Shown here: positions 1 through 11,690 of the stretch, piece after piece | Layout: each line of letters starts with the position of its first letter | Position numbering within the stretch: the first letter of the stretch is position 1 | Origin: Pardosa pseudoannulata | Lineage: Eukaryota > Arthropoda > Arachnida > Araneae > Lycosidae | Length of the DNA stretch: 64,000 bases | Assembly: GCA_032207245.1 (NCBI GenBank) | Contig: CM063504.1 | Coordinates: 84,208,344 to 84,272,343, forward strand | Direction: 5' to 3' | Position numbers and translations under genes: made by a program | Notes under the pieces: model-generated | What the model was told of the DNA's origin: nothing | What the model saw: the letters and a program-made list of their open reading frames with translations, nothing else | The model's database searches: none

Positions 1-860
1 TATATCGCCATGATATTTCTTTCAACATAACTGTCGAAGAGCTTTTTTTCCCCCTCCTCCACTTCGTTGTACAAAGTAGTTTTTAAATATTTATGATGTT
101 TTTATTGTGTTTCACTGGTTTGTTTGTGGTCTATTTTTTTCCTCATATATGACTTAATTTTATGTAATAGAATATCTTTTGAATGATAAAATATATTTAG
201 CTTACGACATGTTTAACAGTTTAAAAAACGAATGTGATAAAAAAAATAGGTAAATAAAAACTAGTTGCATTTATAAACGAAAATTATTCTTATGGAACTA
301 GTTTGATGAGCCTAAACTAATGAATTGCGTTCTCCTTCCGTTTAGCTATTTTTAGTAAATGCTCAAAAATTTTTGAATTAAGGATATTTTTACTTATTTT
401 ATGTCAACCTTTTTTTCGTAAATATCTTCATTTTACATAATAGAGAATAATCTGACCCCTTAAATACACTAAAATTATGATAGATTTCAGCTTTTGAGAT
501 AAAAATTTGTGCTAAAAATAAAACTAGTCGCATGTATAAATTTTTAATATTCTCATGAAATTAGTTTGACGATCGTTATTTATGAATTACGCTCTTCTTC
601 CGTTTAGATACTGTGAGTAGGATTAGGGCGCCATCTATTGAGCAAAATTATTATCAGGCAGAATAAGAAAATCATTGTATCACTCCACCAGCAGTATTTA
701 ATGTAGGCTTTATCCCCCCCCCCTTAAATGCTAAATAATTGTTTCATTATAAACAGATCATATAAAAATGAAATTACAGGAAAATGCTGAATTTATTCGA
801 AGATCAGTGGGATATTTAGAAATATAGAATATATATATACTTTATTTATATACGTGGAAT
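1..860. repeat. AT-rich DNA with a degenerate direct duplication (about 261-350 and 522-610)
   Basis: The two blocks, about 262 bp apart, share an order of motifs: aactagt(t/c)gcat, a copy of tta/cttatggaactagtttga, then cttccgtttaga. They look like two diverged units of an old tandem repeat. No coding potential is seen in the rest of the stretch; a C-run sits near 714-723. Confidence 0.5.
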
Positions 861-861
861 A

Positions 862-1605
<744 letters not shown>

Positions 1606-1614
1606 ACTAGTAAG

Positions 1615-1789
1615 CGGACCGAATGATGGCTAGATGGTTAGGGTGCTGGCCTTCGGAACCGAAGTACGTGGGTTCGAAACCGACTGTGGCATGGATGTTC
1701 GTAGCCGTTCGGAATCGTCTTCAAGCTGCAGGTCCCGGTGTCATTAGCCCTTGTGTTGCAAAAAGTAAACCGTAGCACTCCGAACCAAA
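1615..1789 (+). mobile_element. tRNA-derived SINE, copy 1
   Basis: The head is tRNA-like: an A-box-like 'tggctagatggttaggg', an anticodon-arm-like 'gctggccttcggaaccg', and a B box 'gggttcgaaac'. A ~100-base body shared with five other copies follows and ends in 'accgtagcactccgaacc'. Nine exact bases (actagtaag) flank it at 1606-1614 and 1790-1798, the target-site duplication. The loop CTTCGGA is that of tRNA-Arg(TCG), a plausible source of the head; this is inference. Confidence 0.88.
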
Positions 1790-1798
1790 ACTAGTAAG

Positions 1799-2149
1799 AG
1801 ACCGTGGTATTATGATTCACAGGAATTCATCGTGTATTATTTTTGAGATATGTTTTACGAATAAAATGATTTAACCAATCAAATTTGCAAAGTAGCATTC
1901 ATCTAAAATTCTCACCATAAAACTCTGTTGCATATTCATTTTAAATTTTAGCACAATTTTCAATCATTTGCTTTTATAGAAATGCAGTGTGAGAACAGTT
2001 GGTAGTAGAGGTTGTGAAACAAAAAGCTTAATCTACCCGCGTCTCTAATGAAAGTAGTAAAAAACTAATCAGCAGTTGAACAAATAAAGGAATGAAAAAT
2101 CATACAGAGAGCTAAGTTAATCTGATCAGATTGTAGAAGAAATATGCTA
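1799..2149. other. Unremarkable AT-rich sequence
   Basis: No gene, RNA or repeat recognised. Confidence 0.4.
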
Positions 2150-2730
2150 CAGTAGAACCTCTTTTTAACTACCCCACGATACAACGACTCCTTCGTTAGA
2201 ACGACCATCTTAAAAAGTCCCAATTATTTTACCATAGGAATAATGTTAATTTTGAATCATTACAACGATCCCAAGCGTATTATTTTTCGTTAGAACGACC
2301 GCCAATTTAAGTCCGCAGAACTCATGAGCAAGTGGGCTATTTTAAAACTATTGTACTGTGGTGCAAATTCAAGAAACCTGTACTCCTCTCTTAGTGTTTG
2401 CTTAAATGAGCCTTTCGTCATGTACGACATTGATTCTTAGGTAGATGACACTCCAGACACTAATGAAATGAACCAGCTCCTCAGTGTCAAATTTCTGAAT
2501 CTTCAATTATCTTTTCATGAGTTTGTTGCGGTAGACGAAACTTTACAGTACTGCTTAGAAAATTTGAATAAGGACGATTTTATTGGAAATGAAATTATTA
2601 TTCATATACGCTTTTGTAGACTTCCACTAACAAAAAGAGAGAGAGAGAGAGAACGGAAAAAAGAGAAAAAACCAAAGCTGCATTAAATACTTTCTCTTCA
2701 ACTGATTTGGAGAGTTAAAGCCAAGACACC
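2150..2730 (+). pseudogene. Decayed Tigger/pogo-like transposon fragment
   Basis: A TA dinucleotide is followed by CAGTAGAACCTC, the type of terminus seen in Tigger/pogo elements, then by an iterated 'cgttagaacgacc' motif typical of their ends. A frame at 2468-2686 contains FVAVDETLQYCLENLN and ends in a basic KRERERERKKEKK tract partly built on a (GA)n run. Its layout (acidic/hydrophobic patch, then low complexity) recalls the C-terminal tail of Tigger transposases. A shifted frame afterwards reads KAALNTFSSTDLES. I see no opposite terminus, so the fragment is truncated. Family assignment is tentative. Confidence 0.4.
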
Positions 2731-3437
2731 CTTCATCCTGTAATAATATTATTTAATATTAAAATTTTAAAAATATATTCTTAATTTCTGAATTAATATA
2801 ACTCTTTAGATACCGAATTTCTATTCTTTTATCTTATAGGGTTTCCAGAATACGTCATTTAGAACATAAAGTAATTTAAATTAATTCTTGGTTTCTATAA
2901 CAAACACAATTTCCATATAATGCGGTAGGAATTAATCGCATTACAGGAAACTTGACTAGATAAGTAAATATAAACAAAATGAACGAACGATCAAAAATAT
3001 TTCTAAAAAAGTTTTATTTTTTTTACCTTAAAATATGGCTTGACTTAAACGCTAAAATTATTTTTCATAAACGCTTTTGTAGACTTTTTGTAGACTGGAT
3101 TAATTTAACTCTTTAGATTCCGAATTTCTATTCTTTTTTCTTATTTAGGTGAGAGTTTGCATTATACGTCATTTAGAAGAGAAAGTAATTTATATTGATT
3201 CTTGGTTCCCTATAACAAACAGCGGGATGACAGATAGCGGGGACTATATAGTATATCATTCGTATAGTAGGCAACGTAGTTATGGAATAATGAAAATAAG
3301 AAGATATAAGCATACTATCATGTTTTCCTTCAATTGTATACTTCTAATTGATAAAAGCTACACATATGATCATGAAACCAGACTTCGTCTCATTAGGAAG
3401 AGTATAAATTTTGGGCTCCGCTTGGCCTATTTCCAGT
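2600..3437 (+). repeat. Direct duplication, unit about 305 bp
   Basis: 'cgcttttgtagac' recurs near 2610 and 3070, and 'actctttagattccgaattt' near 2801 and 3108, followed by matching 'acgtcatttagaa' and 'attcttggtt' blocks. The second copy carries an open frame of 96 codons at 3149-3439, but the first copy is not open in the same frame. I do not regard the frame as a gene. Confidence 0.55.
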
Positions 3438-3545
3438 GATACGTTTTACTCTATTAATGCGTGAACAAACACTTTCATCGTATTTTTATGGCGAACGCTT
3501 CTTGAAAAATGCAACTGCGCGTCCTTGAGAAATGTGTATCAGAAG

Positions 3546-3840
3546 AGTAAAGACGTTGACCCACCAGTGCCGCGGTCGTTCGATTATCTACTAGTCATTA
3601 TCGCTCGATATCCCTGAGCATTAATCTCTCTCCCTCTACCTCTTTGGCAGTCTCAGCACGGGCACCACGTGCTGCTGGTGGAGAAGTAGAATGATTTTGC
3701 GGTTGACTGACAAAAGCAGTGAGTGACGCAATCCCGGCTATTGGAAAAATGGACAGTGACCCACTGTCGCTGGAATGTGACCTAGAATTCAACCGGTGGC
3801 ATGCTTTCGGGCAGTAGATGAGCGTGCGTTAAATATGCTG
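3546..3840. other. GC-richer segment, unidentified, possible old coding remnant
   Basis: Composition rises clearly above the flanks. A minus-strand frame at 3598-3792 is rich in Ser, Ala and Arg, but no family is recognised. The segment 'ggtggcatgctttcgggcag' near 3794 has a diverged partner near 7556, so part of it is repetitive. Confidence 0.25.
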
Positions 3841-4358
3841 AAACAGTTCGAAGATCATTGATCAGTTTGTCAAGAACTCACTGACATATTCTCAAAGTCA
3901 GTGTCTCTCTCGATTTCTTCTGACCTTGCTGAATCTAGATATATGCAGAGCGCCCATAATAAAACTATATTATTTATCACAAAATAGAAACTGTGGGCAA
4001 ATGCCGCTTATTGTCGAGTAGTTCCTTGCAGCTCTCCTGCTTATTTTGTCAATTCCTATATTTAAGATTATTATTGTAGATAGATCATAAATTAGTGAAA
4101 TAATAATTATTAAAAAAAGTGACTGGGGTACTAAAATTGTTAGAAATGGAAAAGGCATTGCAAAGGCAACACAGATTTAGTTCGAAATTCAGTTTTGGAA
4201 ACTTAAGTTCTTATCAAACGCGACGAAGATGATCACTGACAACTGTTTCGTGCTGCAAACGAAAGAAAAATCTACGTGTGATAGAGTATTTCAACACAAA
4301 ATAGTTACGCGAAACAGTTGTCAAAGCGTATTTTCGTTTATGTGTAATAAGGCCTTTA
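3841..4358. other. AT-rich stretch, nothing recognised
   Basis: Short frames only (3970-4158 and 4214-4453, minus strand), hydrophobic by composition and without a recognisable domain. Confidence 0.4.
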
Positions 4359-4454
4359 CCAAACTTCAGGGCTGTAAGTACGTCCTTTAGCTTTGGTGGC
4401 AAAAAACTGGTCTGCGCCCCTACCACCAAATATAGGGATAAAATAATAAGCATG

Positions 4455-4455
<1 letters not shown>

Positions 4456-4526
<71 letters not shown>
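4456..4526. repeat. (TA)n(TG)n compound microsatellite
   Basis: About 15 TA then about 20 TG repeats, at the left junction between the hAT-like body and the foreign insert. Confidence 0.97.
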
Positions 4527-4531
<5 letters not shown>

Positions 4532-4896
4532 TAAAATCCCTTATTTACGTATTTTAATATTAATTTAATAACTTTTGTTCATAAAGTGAATTCGGGGTTT
4601 GCGCGGTAATTCTGATTTTTCCCTCCAGACAAGTTATAGACTTAATTCAGCCTATGTTTGTACTACTTTAGCCAATAGTTAGCGCGTTCTCTTTAAAACA
4701 TGGGTATTTTGTATCACGCGATCAATTGTGCTTAGGGATTATTCGTAGTCTTTTCACCATAGGAATCCCTACTTGAATAGTGTATGTTTGGGATCACTTT
4801 GTCTGTGTACACGAAGCTGTAAAGGTGTTTGCCTGTTGTACGAATTTCGTGTTTCTTACCAGAAGTAAACTGTGTTGTGATTTTGAATGAGTCTCG

Positions 4897-4899
<3 letters not shown>

Positions 4900-4977
<78 letters not shown>
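4900..4977. repeat. (TA)n microsatellite inside the LTR-like insert
   Basis: About 38 TA repeats between 'gtctcgc' and 'tttgatacccac'. Confidence 0.98.
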
Positions 4978-4980
<3 letters not shown>

Positions 4981-5408
4981 ATACCCACTAGTTGTACGCT
5001 ACCCTCCTTGGAGGGTGAAATCCAAAGATTGCCATTGGTCGGCAAAGCGAGAAATTCTATTGGCTGTTTTCTTGTCAGTTGAATCCGTTAGTTTCTGTGC
5101 TTGCACAGCTCTATGATTCTGACTTGTGTTTCTCCGCTGCTTGTTCCTTTCTGTAAGAAAAAAAAAATAAATAAAAATAAAAATAAAGATAATTACTTAG
5201 CTAATTTAGCTTGTTTACAACCTAAACATGTTGTTTGCATTTACTCTCTCAGTGTACTTGCAAGTACCTCCTATATGATTTATTTTTTCATGTGTACCTT
5301 TTTTTCTTGTCGAAACTCATGTATCCCTGCCCCATCCCTTATTAACTTTTAATTTTATGTTATGCCAACTCAATTTCATAGTTTCCAACATCAATTTAAA
5401 TAGTATTC

Positions 5409-5440
5409 CAGCACTAGAGGGCTTGGCCCAGGAAGTGCTG
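5409..5440 (+). promoter_or_regulatory. Conserved hairpin module, copy 1
   Basis: Outer arms cagcact (5409-5415) and agtgctg (5434-5440) pair fully. Inside is a second stem gggc/gccc (5419-5422, 5426-5429) with a ttg loop. The same inner block occurs near 15770 and 29201, each time with a fully paired but differing outer stem. Its role is unknown; its place near the AATAAA of an LTR suggests an RNA structure in the transcript leader or tail. Confidence 0.6.
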
Positions 5441-6136
5441 TAGCCAACTTTTTCTGCGAGCTTCTGTGAGCTTGTACGCTACTTCTCGGTCTTGTAAAGT
5501 TGCGAGTTGCTACTTAGCTTCAATAAATTCTTCTGTTAAGTTAAACGGTGTGTTTATTCGAATCTTCGTGACAATATATGTATGTATATATATATATATA
5601 TTCAAAATGAACTCACAAAATATATTGTTAATTTTTAAAATGTTCCTAGAATATTAATTTAAAATTTTTTTCTTTCTATTTTTCACTTAAAAATTTTTTG
5701 AACTCTTTGGGGGTATTATTTTGTTGATAAACTGAATAGTTATTTGAGAGGATTATCTTTTATTTAAACTTTGAATTTTCGTAAAAAAAAATGACAAATT
5801 TCTAAATATAAATTTAGTTTTAATAGCTTTAATAAATTCAATATTTAAAATGAGTACCCGGAATTATATTAAGATATATTAGGAGTGTTTGGTAAACATT
5901 TTGTAAAAATCTATAATAGGTTTAGTCTCTAGAAGCATTTTAAAAAATAAGAAAATTTATAAAAAATAATTATTAAACACATTGGATTTTACAATAAGAA
6001 ATTTTTTTCAACTTTCTTATTTCTACTTAAGGCGAATCGACCTCTTTCGGACCACATTTTCTTTACGATGCGGTGCCCCTATGACTGGAGTGCCCGTGGC
6101 AAATGCTACCTTTGTCACTCCCTAGTTACGGCCCTG

Positions 6137-6544
6137 CCAACTTAAAATAGTCTCACTTAAAGAACACTACTTGCCATCTAATATCAATTTTTGATATAAC
6201 TTACAGTTATGAATCCGTGTAGTTCACGATGAATTTCGCAAAATCGAAATATCGTTGACAGTTGACTAATTATCATCTTACAGACTTCTGACAGTTTTAA
6301 TAAATTTTGCGACAAATTTATTAATGCTGTTAGGACAAATATTTTAATTGAATATTTCACATTTCCCCCAATCCATTTTCATCATGTTTTAACTTTATTA
6401 GTAATATTTTAAAATAATTACTGTGTAAAATCTTTCCCTTTAATTTTAATTATTATATGTTATTCTTTGTTTATATAGCACTTGACTTATGCTATTTTAA
6501 TTTAATCGAAAATGAATTTATATATTTAATACTATGTAACTACT
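6137..6544 (+). repeat. Dispersed repeat R0, left part (resumes 7380-7470)
   Basis: From about 6300 the order of motifs (ttgcgacaaattt..., attttacat/cacatttcccc, tagcacttga, aatgaatttat, tttaat) matches 22390-22640. The 22-kb copy runs on without the R1 insert, so it is the empty-site relative of this copy. Confidence 0.6.
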
Positions 6545-7379
6545 AGAATATAGCCCGTTATATGACGGGATTAGTAAAATTTTTAATTTTCCAGAATTGT
6601 AAAGTGTTCTATGAGGCAGGTAAAAAAAATGGTTTGTTTTTTGGCTGAGAATTATCTGGTACAAGCTCAGTAATTTGTTTATCTTTATACTCCTCTAAAG
6701 TCTCCCGATACTGTGAAGGCATTTGAGAATCACATTGAATTCATTTAGTCAAATCGTGTGGTTATGTATAAAAAACAAACACACAAATGAACAAGCTTCT
6801 TAATTCTCAAATATATATAACTTAAATGCTAGATATTTATTAGTCTGTGAAATAGGCTCATAGACTTTTATGAAAACAATTTGTTGTTAATACCGGTGAT
6901 AAAATTTTCATTGCACCAAAAAATAATCGATGATTCAATTTAAAATTATCACATATGTACCTAATCTGTTATTTAAGCCAAATATAAAAGGAAATTATTT
7001 ACATCGTATCTAAGTTCAGTGATAAAACGTATGAAAATGATGCAGACGATATTTAAATAATTTAAAATAAGAAATGATTAAATGAGATGGTTAAAGGAAT
7101 GACGTCATAATGCTAGAAAAAATGCTATTTTTACCTATTTATTATGTGATAAATTGATAAATGTAATAGCCTGTTTTAACCGGGGAAAATATGGCTTGAA
7201 ATAATGGCATTAAACACTCGAAAAGGGGGGGGATTTCGAGCGTTTTAAAGACTTGCATAGAATTTTGCTAACTTTAACTCATCAAGAATCCAATATGGAT
7301 GACCCTCTCCCTTCCAGGTTCATCCACTTCATAAATTCGAGGACATACGGACAAATAACTTAGGCTATTATTATATAGG
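6545..7379. mobile_element. Dispersed repeat R1, copy 1 (~835 bp, class unresolved)
   Basis: It is colinear with 51548-52352 over its whole length. It starts 'aatatagcccgttatatgac' and ends 'ttaggctattattatatagg'. The ends are not inverted copies of each other and no clear flanking duplication is seen. A small palindrome sits at the left end. No coding frame is present. It interrupts repeat R0. It may be a Helitron or the 3' part of a non-LTR element; I cannot decide. Confidence 0.65.
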
Positions 7380-7499
7380 TGATGATACAACTTTTTATGA
7401 AGTTTATAAAAGCGAAATGCTGATCTCTTGCATGCAAGCCCACTGCTTCAATATGCTTAATTTTATGATGCATTTCAATGGTAAAGTTTTATTAAAAAA

Positions 7500-8405
7500 A
7501 GATATTTATCATGCATCATTTTTGTATAGGCTGGAATGCGGATTAGAATTTAACTGGTAGCATGATTTGGGGCACTAGATGAACGTCTGTTAATTTTGTT
7601 AAAGCAGAATTTCATTGTTTAATTTGTGAAATAGTTTTAATGAATAAAAAAATTAATAGAGTATAAATTATATATAAATGCGTAACTACAAAATTTCCTA
7701 GAAAAGCGTTTATGCTCAAACTTCAGGTTACAACACACATAAAAAAGTTCTCACAGCGCGGATAACGGAGAAACTTTTAAAAAGGTAATCCACGAAACAG
7801 AAAATGAAACAAACAAAACACGATTTCAAGCGTATCTTTAAAACCAGAACAGCTCTCACAAAGCTGCAAACAACTTCCGCGTATGAGTTGTGTTGTTTGC
7901 CGGCTGGTCACCATGGTGACTAGTTTTTCATGGTGAGTGACCCAAACAGTAGAAAATGTTGGTAGTAGCACAGAAATTTGATCTGAAGGTGTTTCTCCTC
8001 AATATTTTTTTTTTAATTACAGATTGCGTTTTCTTAGTAATCTGAAAATATGTAATTAGTCTATGTAGAGAAAATTTTCCAGATTAATATAACGGAGGGA
8101 ATTTATACCTATATATTTAAAATAAATTAGGCTTAACGGAAAATAATAGTAGAGAAGTTTTCTTTGTACCCCTCCCATCCTATTTTTTATTTCAAATAAT
8201 AGTGCGAAAATGATGTCATTTTTAAGGGATTAATATGATTAAAAACAGCTGTGAAAGATACCTGGAAAATTAATTATCAAAAATAACGTTATATAAAAGA
8301 TTTCTGTATTTCTCTAAATTTAATGACTAAAAAGGTTTTATTGGACTGCATATGGAAATATAATTTTCGGAGATAATTAATTTATATTTTTAATATTTAA
8401 TTTAC
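7500..8405. other. AT-rich stretch, no gene recognised
   Basis: It contains the short block near 7550-7600 that resembles 3785-3830. A minus-strand frame at 7777-7971 has no recognisable domain. Confidence 0.4.
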
Positions 8406-9318
8406 AGGTCCTCTTTATTTTAAATTCTTTAATTTAGAGAAATTTACTGCACACATATAAAATACTATTCACTGTTATTTGCAAACTTTACCTAACCAAA
8501 AAATAAATAAAAAATAAAATAATAATAATGAGGATAATAAAAATAAAATATTAATAATAATAAAATAAATAATTAAATTAATAAATATATAGTTAATAAA
8601 TAATAATAATGATTAATTAAAAAAATATTTCTGATAACTGTAAAATTTGCCATATATCAAATCTAAAGTACTGCGACTATTTTAAGCTTTTTCAATTTAA
8701 AATGTTCATTACAAAACATTTAGAGAAATTTACTGCACATATATAAAATACTATTCGCTGTTATTTGCAAACTTTACCTAACTAATAAATAAATAAATAA
8801 AATAATAATAATGATGATGATAATATAAAATAAAATAATAATAATAAAATAAATAATTAAATTAATAATAAATAAATAGTTAATAAATAATAATAATAAA
8901 TTAATAAAAAATATTTATGATAATTGTAAAATGGGCCATATATTACGTCTAAAGTACCTTGACTATTTTAAACTTTTTCAATTCAAAAATGTTCTTCACG
9001 AAACATTTAGAGAAATTTACTGCACATACATAAAATACTATTCGTTGTTATTTGCAAACTTTACCTAACCAATAAATAAATAAATAAATAAAATAATAAG
9101 AATGTTGATAATAAAAATAAAATAATAATAATAATAAAATAAATAATTAAATTAATAATAAATAAATAGTTAATAAATAATAATAATGATAAATTAATAA
9201 AAAAATATTCATGATAATTGTAAAATGGGCCATATATCACGTCTAAAGTACCTCGACTATTTAAGGTTTTTTCAATTCAAAAATGCTCATTACATAACAT
9301 TTAAAGAAATTTACTGCA

Positions 9319-9389
<71 letters not shown>

Positions 9390-9479
9390 TATTCGCTGTT
9401 ATTTGCAAACTTTACCTAACTAATAAATAAATAAATAAATAAAACAGTAATAATGATGATAATAAAATATAAAAAATAA

Positions 9480-9510
<31 letters not shown>

Positions 9511-10336
9511 GAAATAATTAATTTAATAATAAATAAATAGTTAATAAATAATAATGATTAATTAATAAAAAAATTATTTATGATAACTGTAAAATGGGCC
9601 ATATATTACGTCTAAAGTACCGTGACTATTTTAAGCTTTTTCAATTCAAAAATGTTCTTTACAAAACATTTAGAGAAATTTACTGCACATACATAAAATA
9701 CTATTCGCTGTTATTTGCAAACTTTACCTAACCAATAAATAAATAAATAAATAAAATAATAATAATGATGATAATAATAAATAAAAATAAAATAATAATA
9801 AAAATAAAATAAATAATTAAATTAATAATAAATAAATAGTTAATAAATAACAATGATTAATTGATAAAAAAAATTATTTATTATAACTGTAAAATGGGCC
9901 ATATATCACGTTTAAAGTACCACGACTATTTTAAGCTTTTTCTATTCAAAAATGTTCATTACAAAACATTTAGAGAAATTTACTGCATATATATAAAATA
10001 CTATTCGCTGTTATTTGTAAACTTTACCTAACCAATAAATAAATAAATAAATAAATAAAATAATAATAATGATGATAATAAAAAATAAAATAATAATAGT
10101 AATAAAATAAATAATTAAATTAATAATAAATAAATAGTTAATAAATAATATTACTAATTAATTAATAAAAATATTATTTATGATAACTGTAAAATGGGCC
10201 ATATATCACGTCTAAAGTACCACGACTATTTTAAGCTTTTTCAATTCAAAAATGTTCATTACAAAACATTTAGAGAAATTTACTGCACATATCTATAAAT
10301 ACTATTCCCTGTTATTTGCAAACTTTACCTAACTAA

Positions 10337-10367
<31 letters not shown>

Positions 10368-10535
10368 TAAAATAAATAGTTAAATTAATAATAAATAAAT
10401 AGTTCATAAATAATAATGATTAATTAATAAAAAAATTATTTATGATAACTGTAAAATGGGCCATATATCACGTTTAAAGTACCACGACTATTTTAAGCTT
10501 TTTCAATTCAAAAGTGTTCATTACAAAACATTCAC
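8406..10535. repeat. Tandem satellite, unit ~290-300 bp, about seven units
   Basis: Each unit carries 'gagaaatttactgcac', then 'tattcgctgttatttgcaaa' (one base change in some units), 'ctttacctaac', and a run of TAAA/TAA short repeats. It ends with 'gtaaaatgggccatatat', 'cacgactattttaagc' and 'ttacaaaacatt'. Starts of the first motif fall near 8437, 8724, 9011, 9303, 9672, 9972 and 10271. The last unit stops exactly at the 3' side of a tRNA-Leu gene. The fourth unit is lengthened by a (TA)n expansion. Confidence 0.93.
9318..9388. repeat. (TA)n expansion inside one satellite unit
   Basis: Other units read 'ctgcac(a)tatataaaatact' here. In this unit the TA run has grown to about 34 repeats. Confidence 0.95.
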
Positions 10536-10617
10536 TGGCAGCGGTGGGATTCGAACCCACGCCTCCGAAGAGACTGGTGCCTTAAACCAGCGCCTTAGAC
10601 CGCTCGGCCACGCTACC
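10536..10617 (-). tRNA. tRNA-Leu(AAG), copy 1
   Basis: An 82-nt type II tRNA. The acceptor GGTAGCG pairs with CGCTGCC (one G-U), with discriminator A. The A box TGGCCGAGCGG and B box GGTTCGAATCC are intact. The anticodon loop TTAAGGC gives AAG, decoding CUU leucine codons, and the variable arm is long, as for leucine tRNAs. There is no intron. Downstream (leftward) the first T-run is TTTT about 7 nt past the gene, at 10525-10528 on the plus strand as aaaa, and it lies inside the last satellite unit. A near-identical gene lies 367 bp upstream in the same orientation, suggesting local duplication. It probably works. Confidence 0.97.
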
Positions 10618-10984
10618 ACAGTCGACAGTCAATGATTGTAAGTAAACACGCATTCTCTATAAATAGCTCCAAAACATTACGGGAAAGCGTTTTACTTTTT
10701 CATATGTTTTATTATAATACGAATGATTTTTAAATTAGTTTATTTTATTTGCATTTTCTCTTATCCATTATTCGTACCCATAAAAATAAAATTGCTTCTT
10801 GTTTGATAATATAACTGCTTTTGTATTTGAATCATTTCTGATTTTACTTTATAAAATGTATTCAGTTAAAAATATTTTATTTCAAACATTAAGCGTCATT
10901 TAGCAGTATAACAATTACTAATTTGTATTAAAGTGTATTTCATACAAATATGCTGATAGTCTAGAAAGAGAACAAAACGATGAC
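10618..10984. other. Spacer between the two tRNA-Leu genes
   Basis: AT-rich and not part of the satellite. It holds the 5' flank of copy 1 and the 3' flank of copy 2. Confidence 0.5.
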
Positions 10985-11066
10985 TGGCAGCGGTGGGATT
11001 CGAACCCACGCCTCCGAGGAGACTGGTGCCTTAAACCAGCGCCTTAGACCGCTCGGCCACGCTACC
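10985..11066 (-). tRNA. tRNA-Leu(AAG), copy 2
   Basis: 82 nt, identical to copy 1 except for a base in the variable arm (cctcggag against cttcggag). The A box, B box, acceptor pairing and AAG anticodon are intact, and there is no intron. The 3' flank (leftward) reads TCATCG then TTTTG, so a TTTT terminator is close. The similarity of the genes and the dissimilarity of the flanks suggest a duplication old enough for flanks to diverge, or gene conversion. An open frame of 66 codons on the plus strand across it is a chance frame. Confidence 0.97.
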
Positions 11067-11690
11067 TCGACAAGCTGCGCTATAACTGCGTTACTAGAAA
11101 CCGGTTTAAAGACACGGAAAAAAGTGACACAAAACAAACAGTACGTACTATCAGGGGGGTACAGTTTTTTATACCAATGAACATAGACATATGATTACAC
11201 ACATTGCCGTTATATCTTGCTTTATTTTAATAATTACTTAAGCCACTCTAAATGTTATAAGGATACAGAATTGCATACTATAGCCATTCTTTAATTTTTT
11301 AAACTAGATTTTTAAATATATAAGCTACCGAAAGGAGCTTCCTTGAGCAAAAATTCGTTATAATTAAATTGCACTTTTTCTCTCTTTTTTTTCTTTTTTT
11401 TTAGAAAAAAAAGGAAAAAACTTCAGATTTATTAAGTTTCTGTTGTACTGTTAATTTGGGTAAGCATAATATCCATCCCAAAAAGTAAAATTATTTTTTT
11501 TTAACCAAAAAAAAAAAAAATTTCGGCCCAAAAATTAAAACCAAAAAAATTAAGAAAAACAACTGATTTTCCTAAGTTCTTTAAATTAATTTTTATTTAC
11601 TTTGATATTCAGCCGTCATCTTTGTTAATGGTGAAAATGAAATACATAGTTAGGAAAGAAATGCATAGTCGTTAGTTATTTTACCTGAAA
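11067..11690. other. AT-rich stretch with A/T homopolymers
   Basis: Upstream side of tRNA-Leu copy 2. Runs of 10-14 A or T appear near 11390-11410 and 11495-11520. No gene is recognised. Confidence 0.45.

Larger units (their letters stand above)
4486..5572 (+). mobile_element. LTR-like insert, probable solo LTR (left edge uncertain)
   Basis: The right part reads like the end of a retrotransposon LTR. CCAAT-type boxes (ccattggtcgg near 5031, ctattggctg near 5058) come first, then a hairpin at 5409-5440, then AATAAA near 5521, and a terminal CA at 5571-5572. The left edge lies in the TG tract at about 4486-4526, where LTRs would begin TG. A flanking ATATA on both sides is compatible with a 5-bp duplication but is weak in a (TA)n context. 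A (TA)n tract sits inside at 4900-4977. No gag or pol sequence is present. Confidence 0.5.
4367..6136. mobile_element. hAT-like non-autonomous element, interrupted (copy 1)
   Basis: The left terminus CAGGGCTGTAAG and right terminus TTACGGCCCTG form an inverted repeat of about 11 bp. The flanks are ccaaactt (4359-4366) and ccaactta (6137-6144), an 8-bp duplication with one base lost on the right, as expected for hAT. Body sequence shared with the copy at 14835-18413 lies at 4367-4455 and about 5573-6136. The interior 4456-5572 is foreign: microsatellites plus an LTR-like segment. No transposase frame is present, so the element depended on another copy. Confidence 0.75.

Noticed and set aside
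10980..11180. 66-codon plus-strand frame
   Set aside because: It runs antisense through tRNA-Leu copy 2 and starts in its flank.
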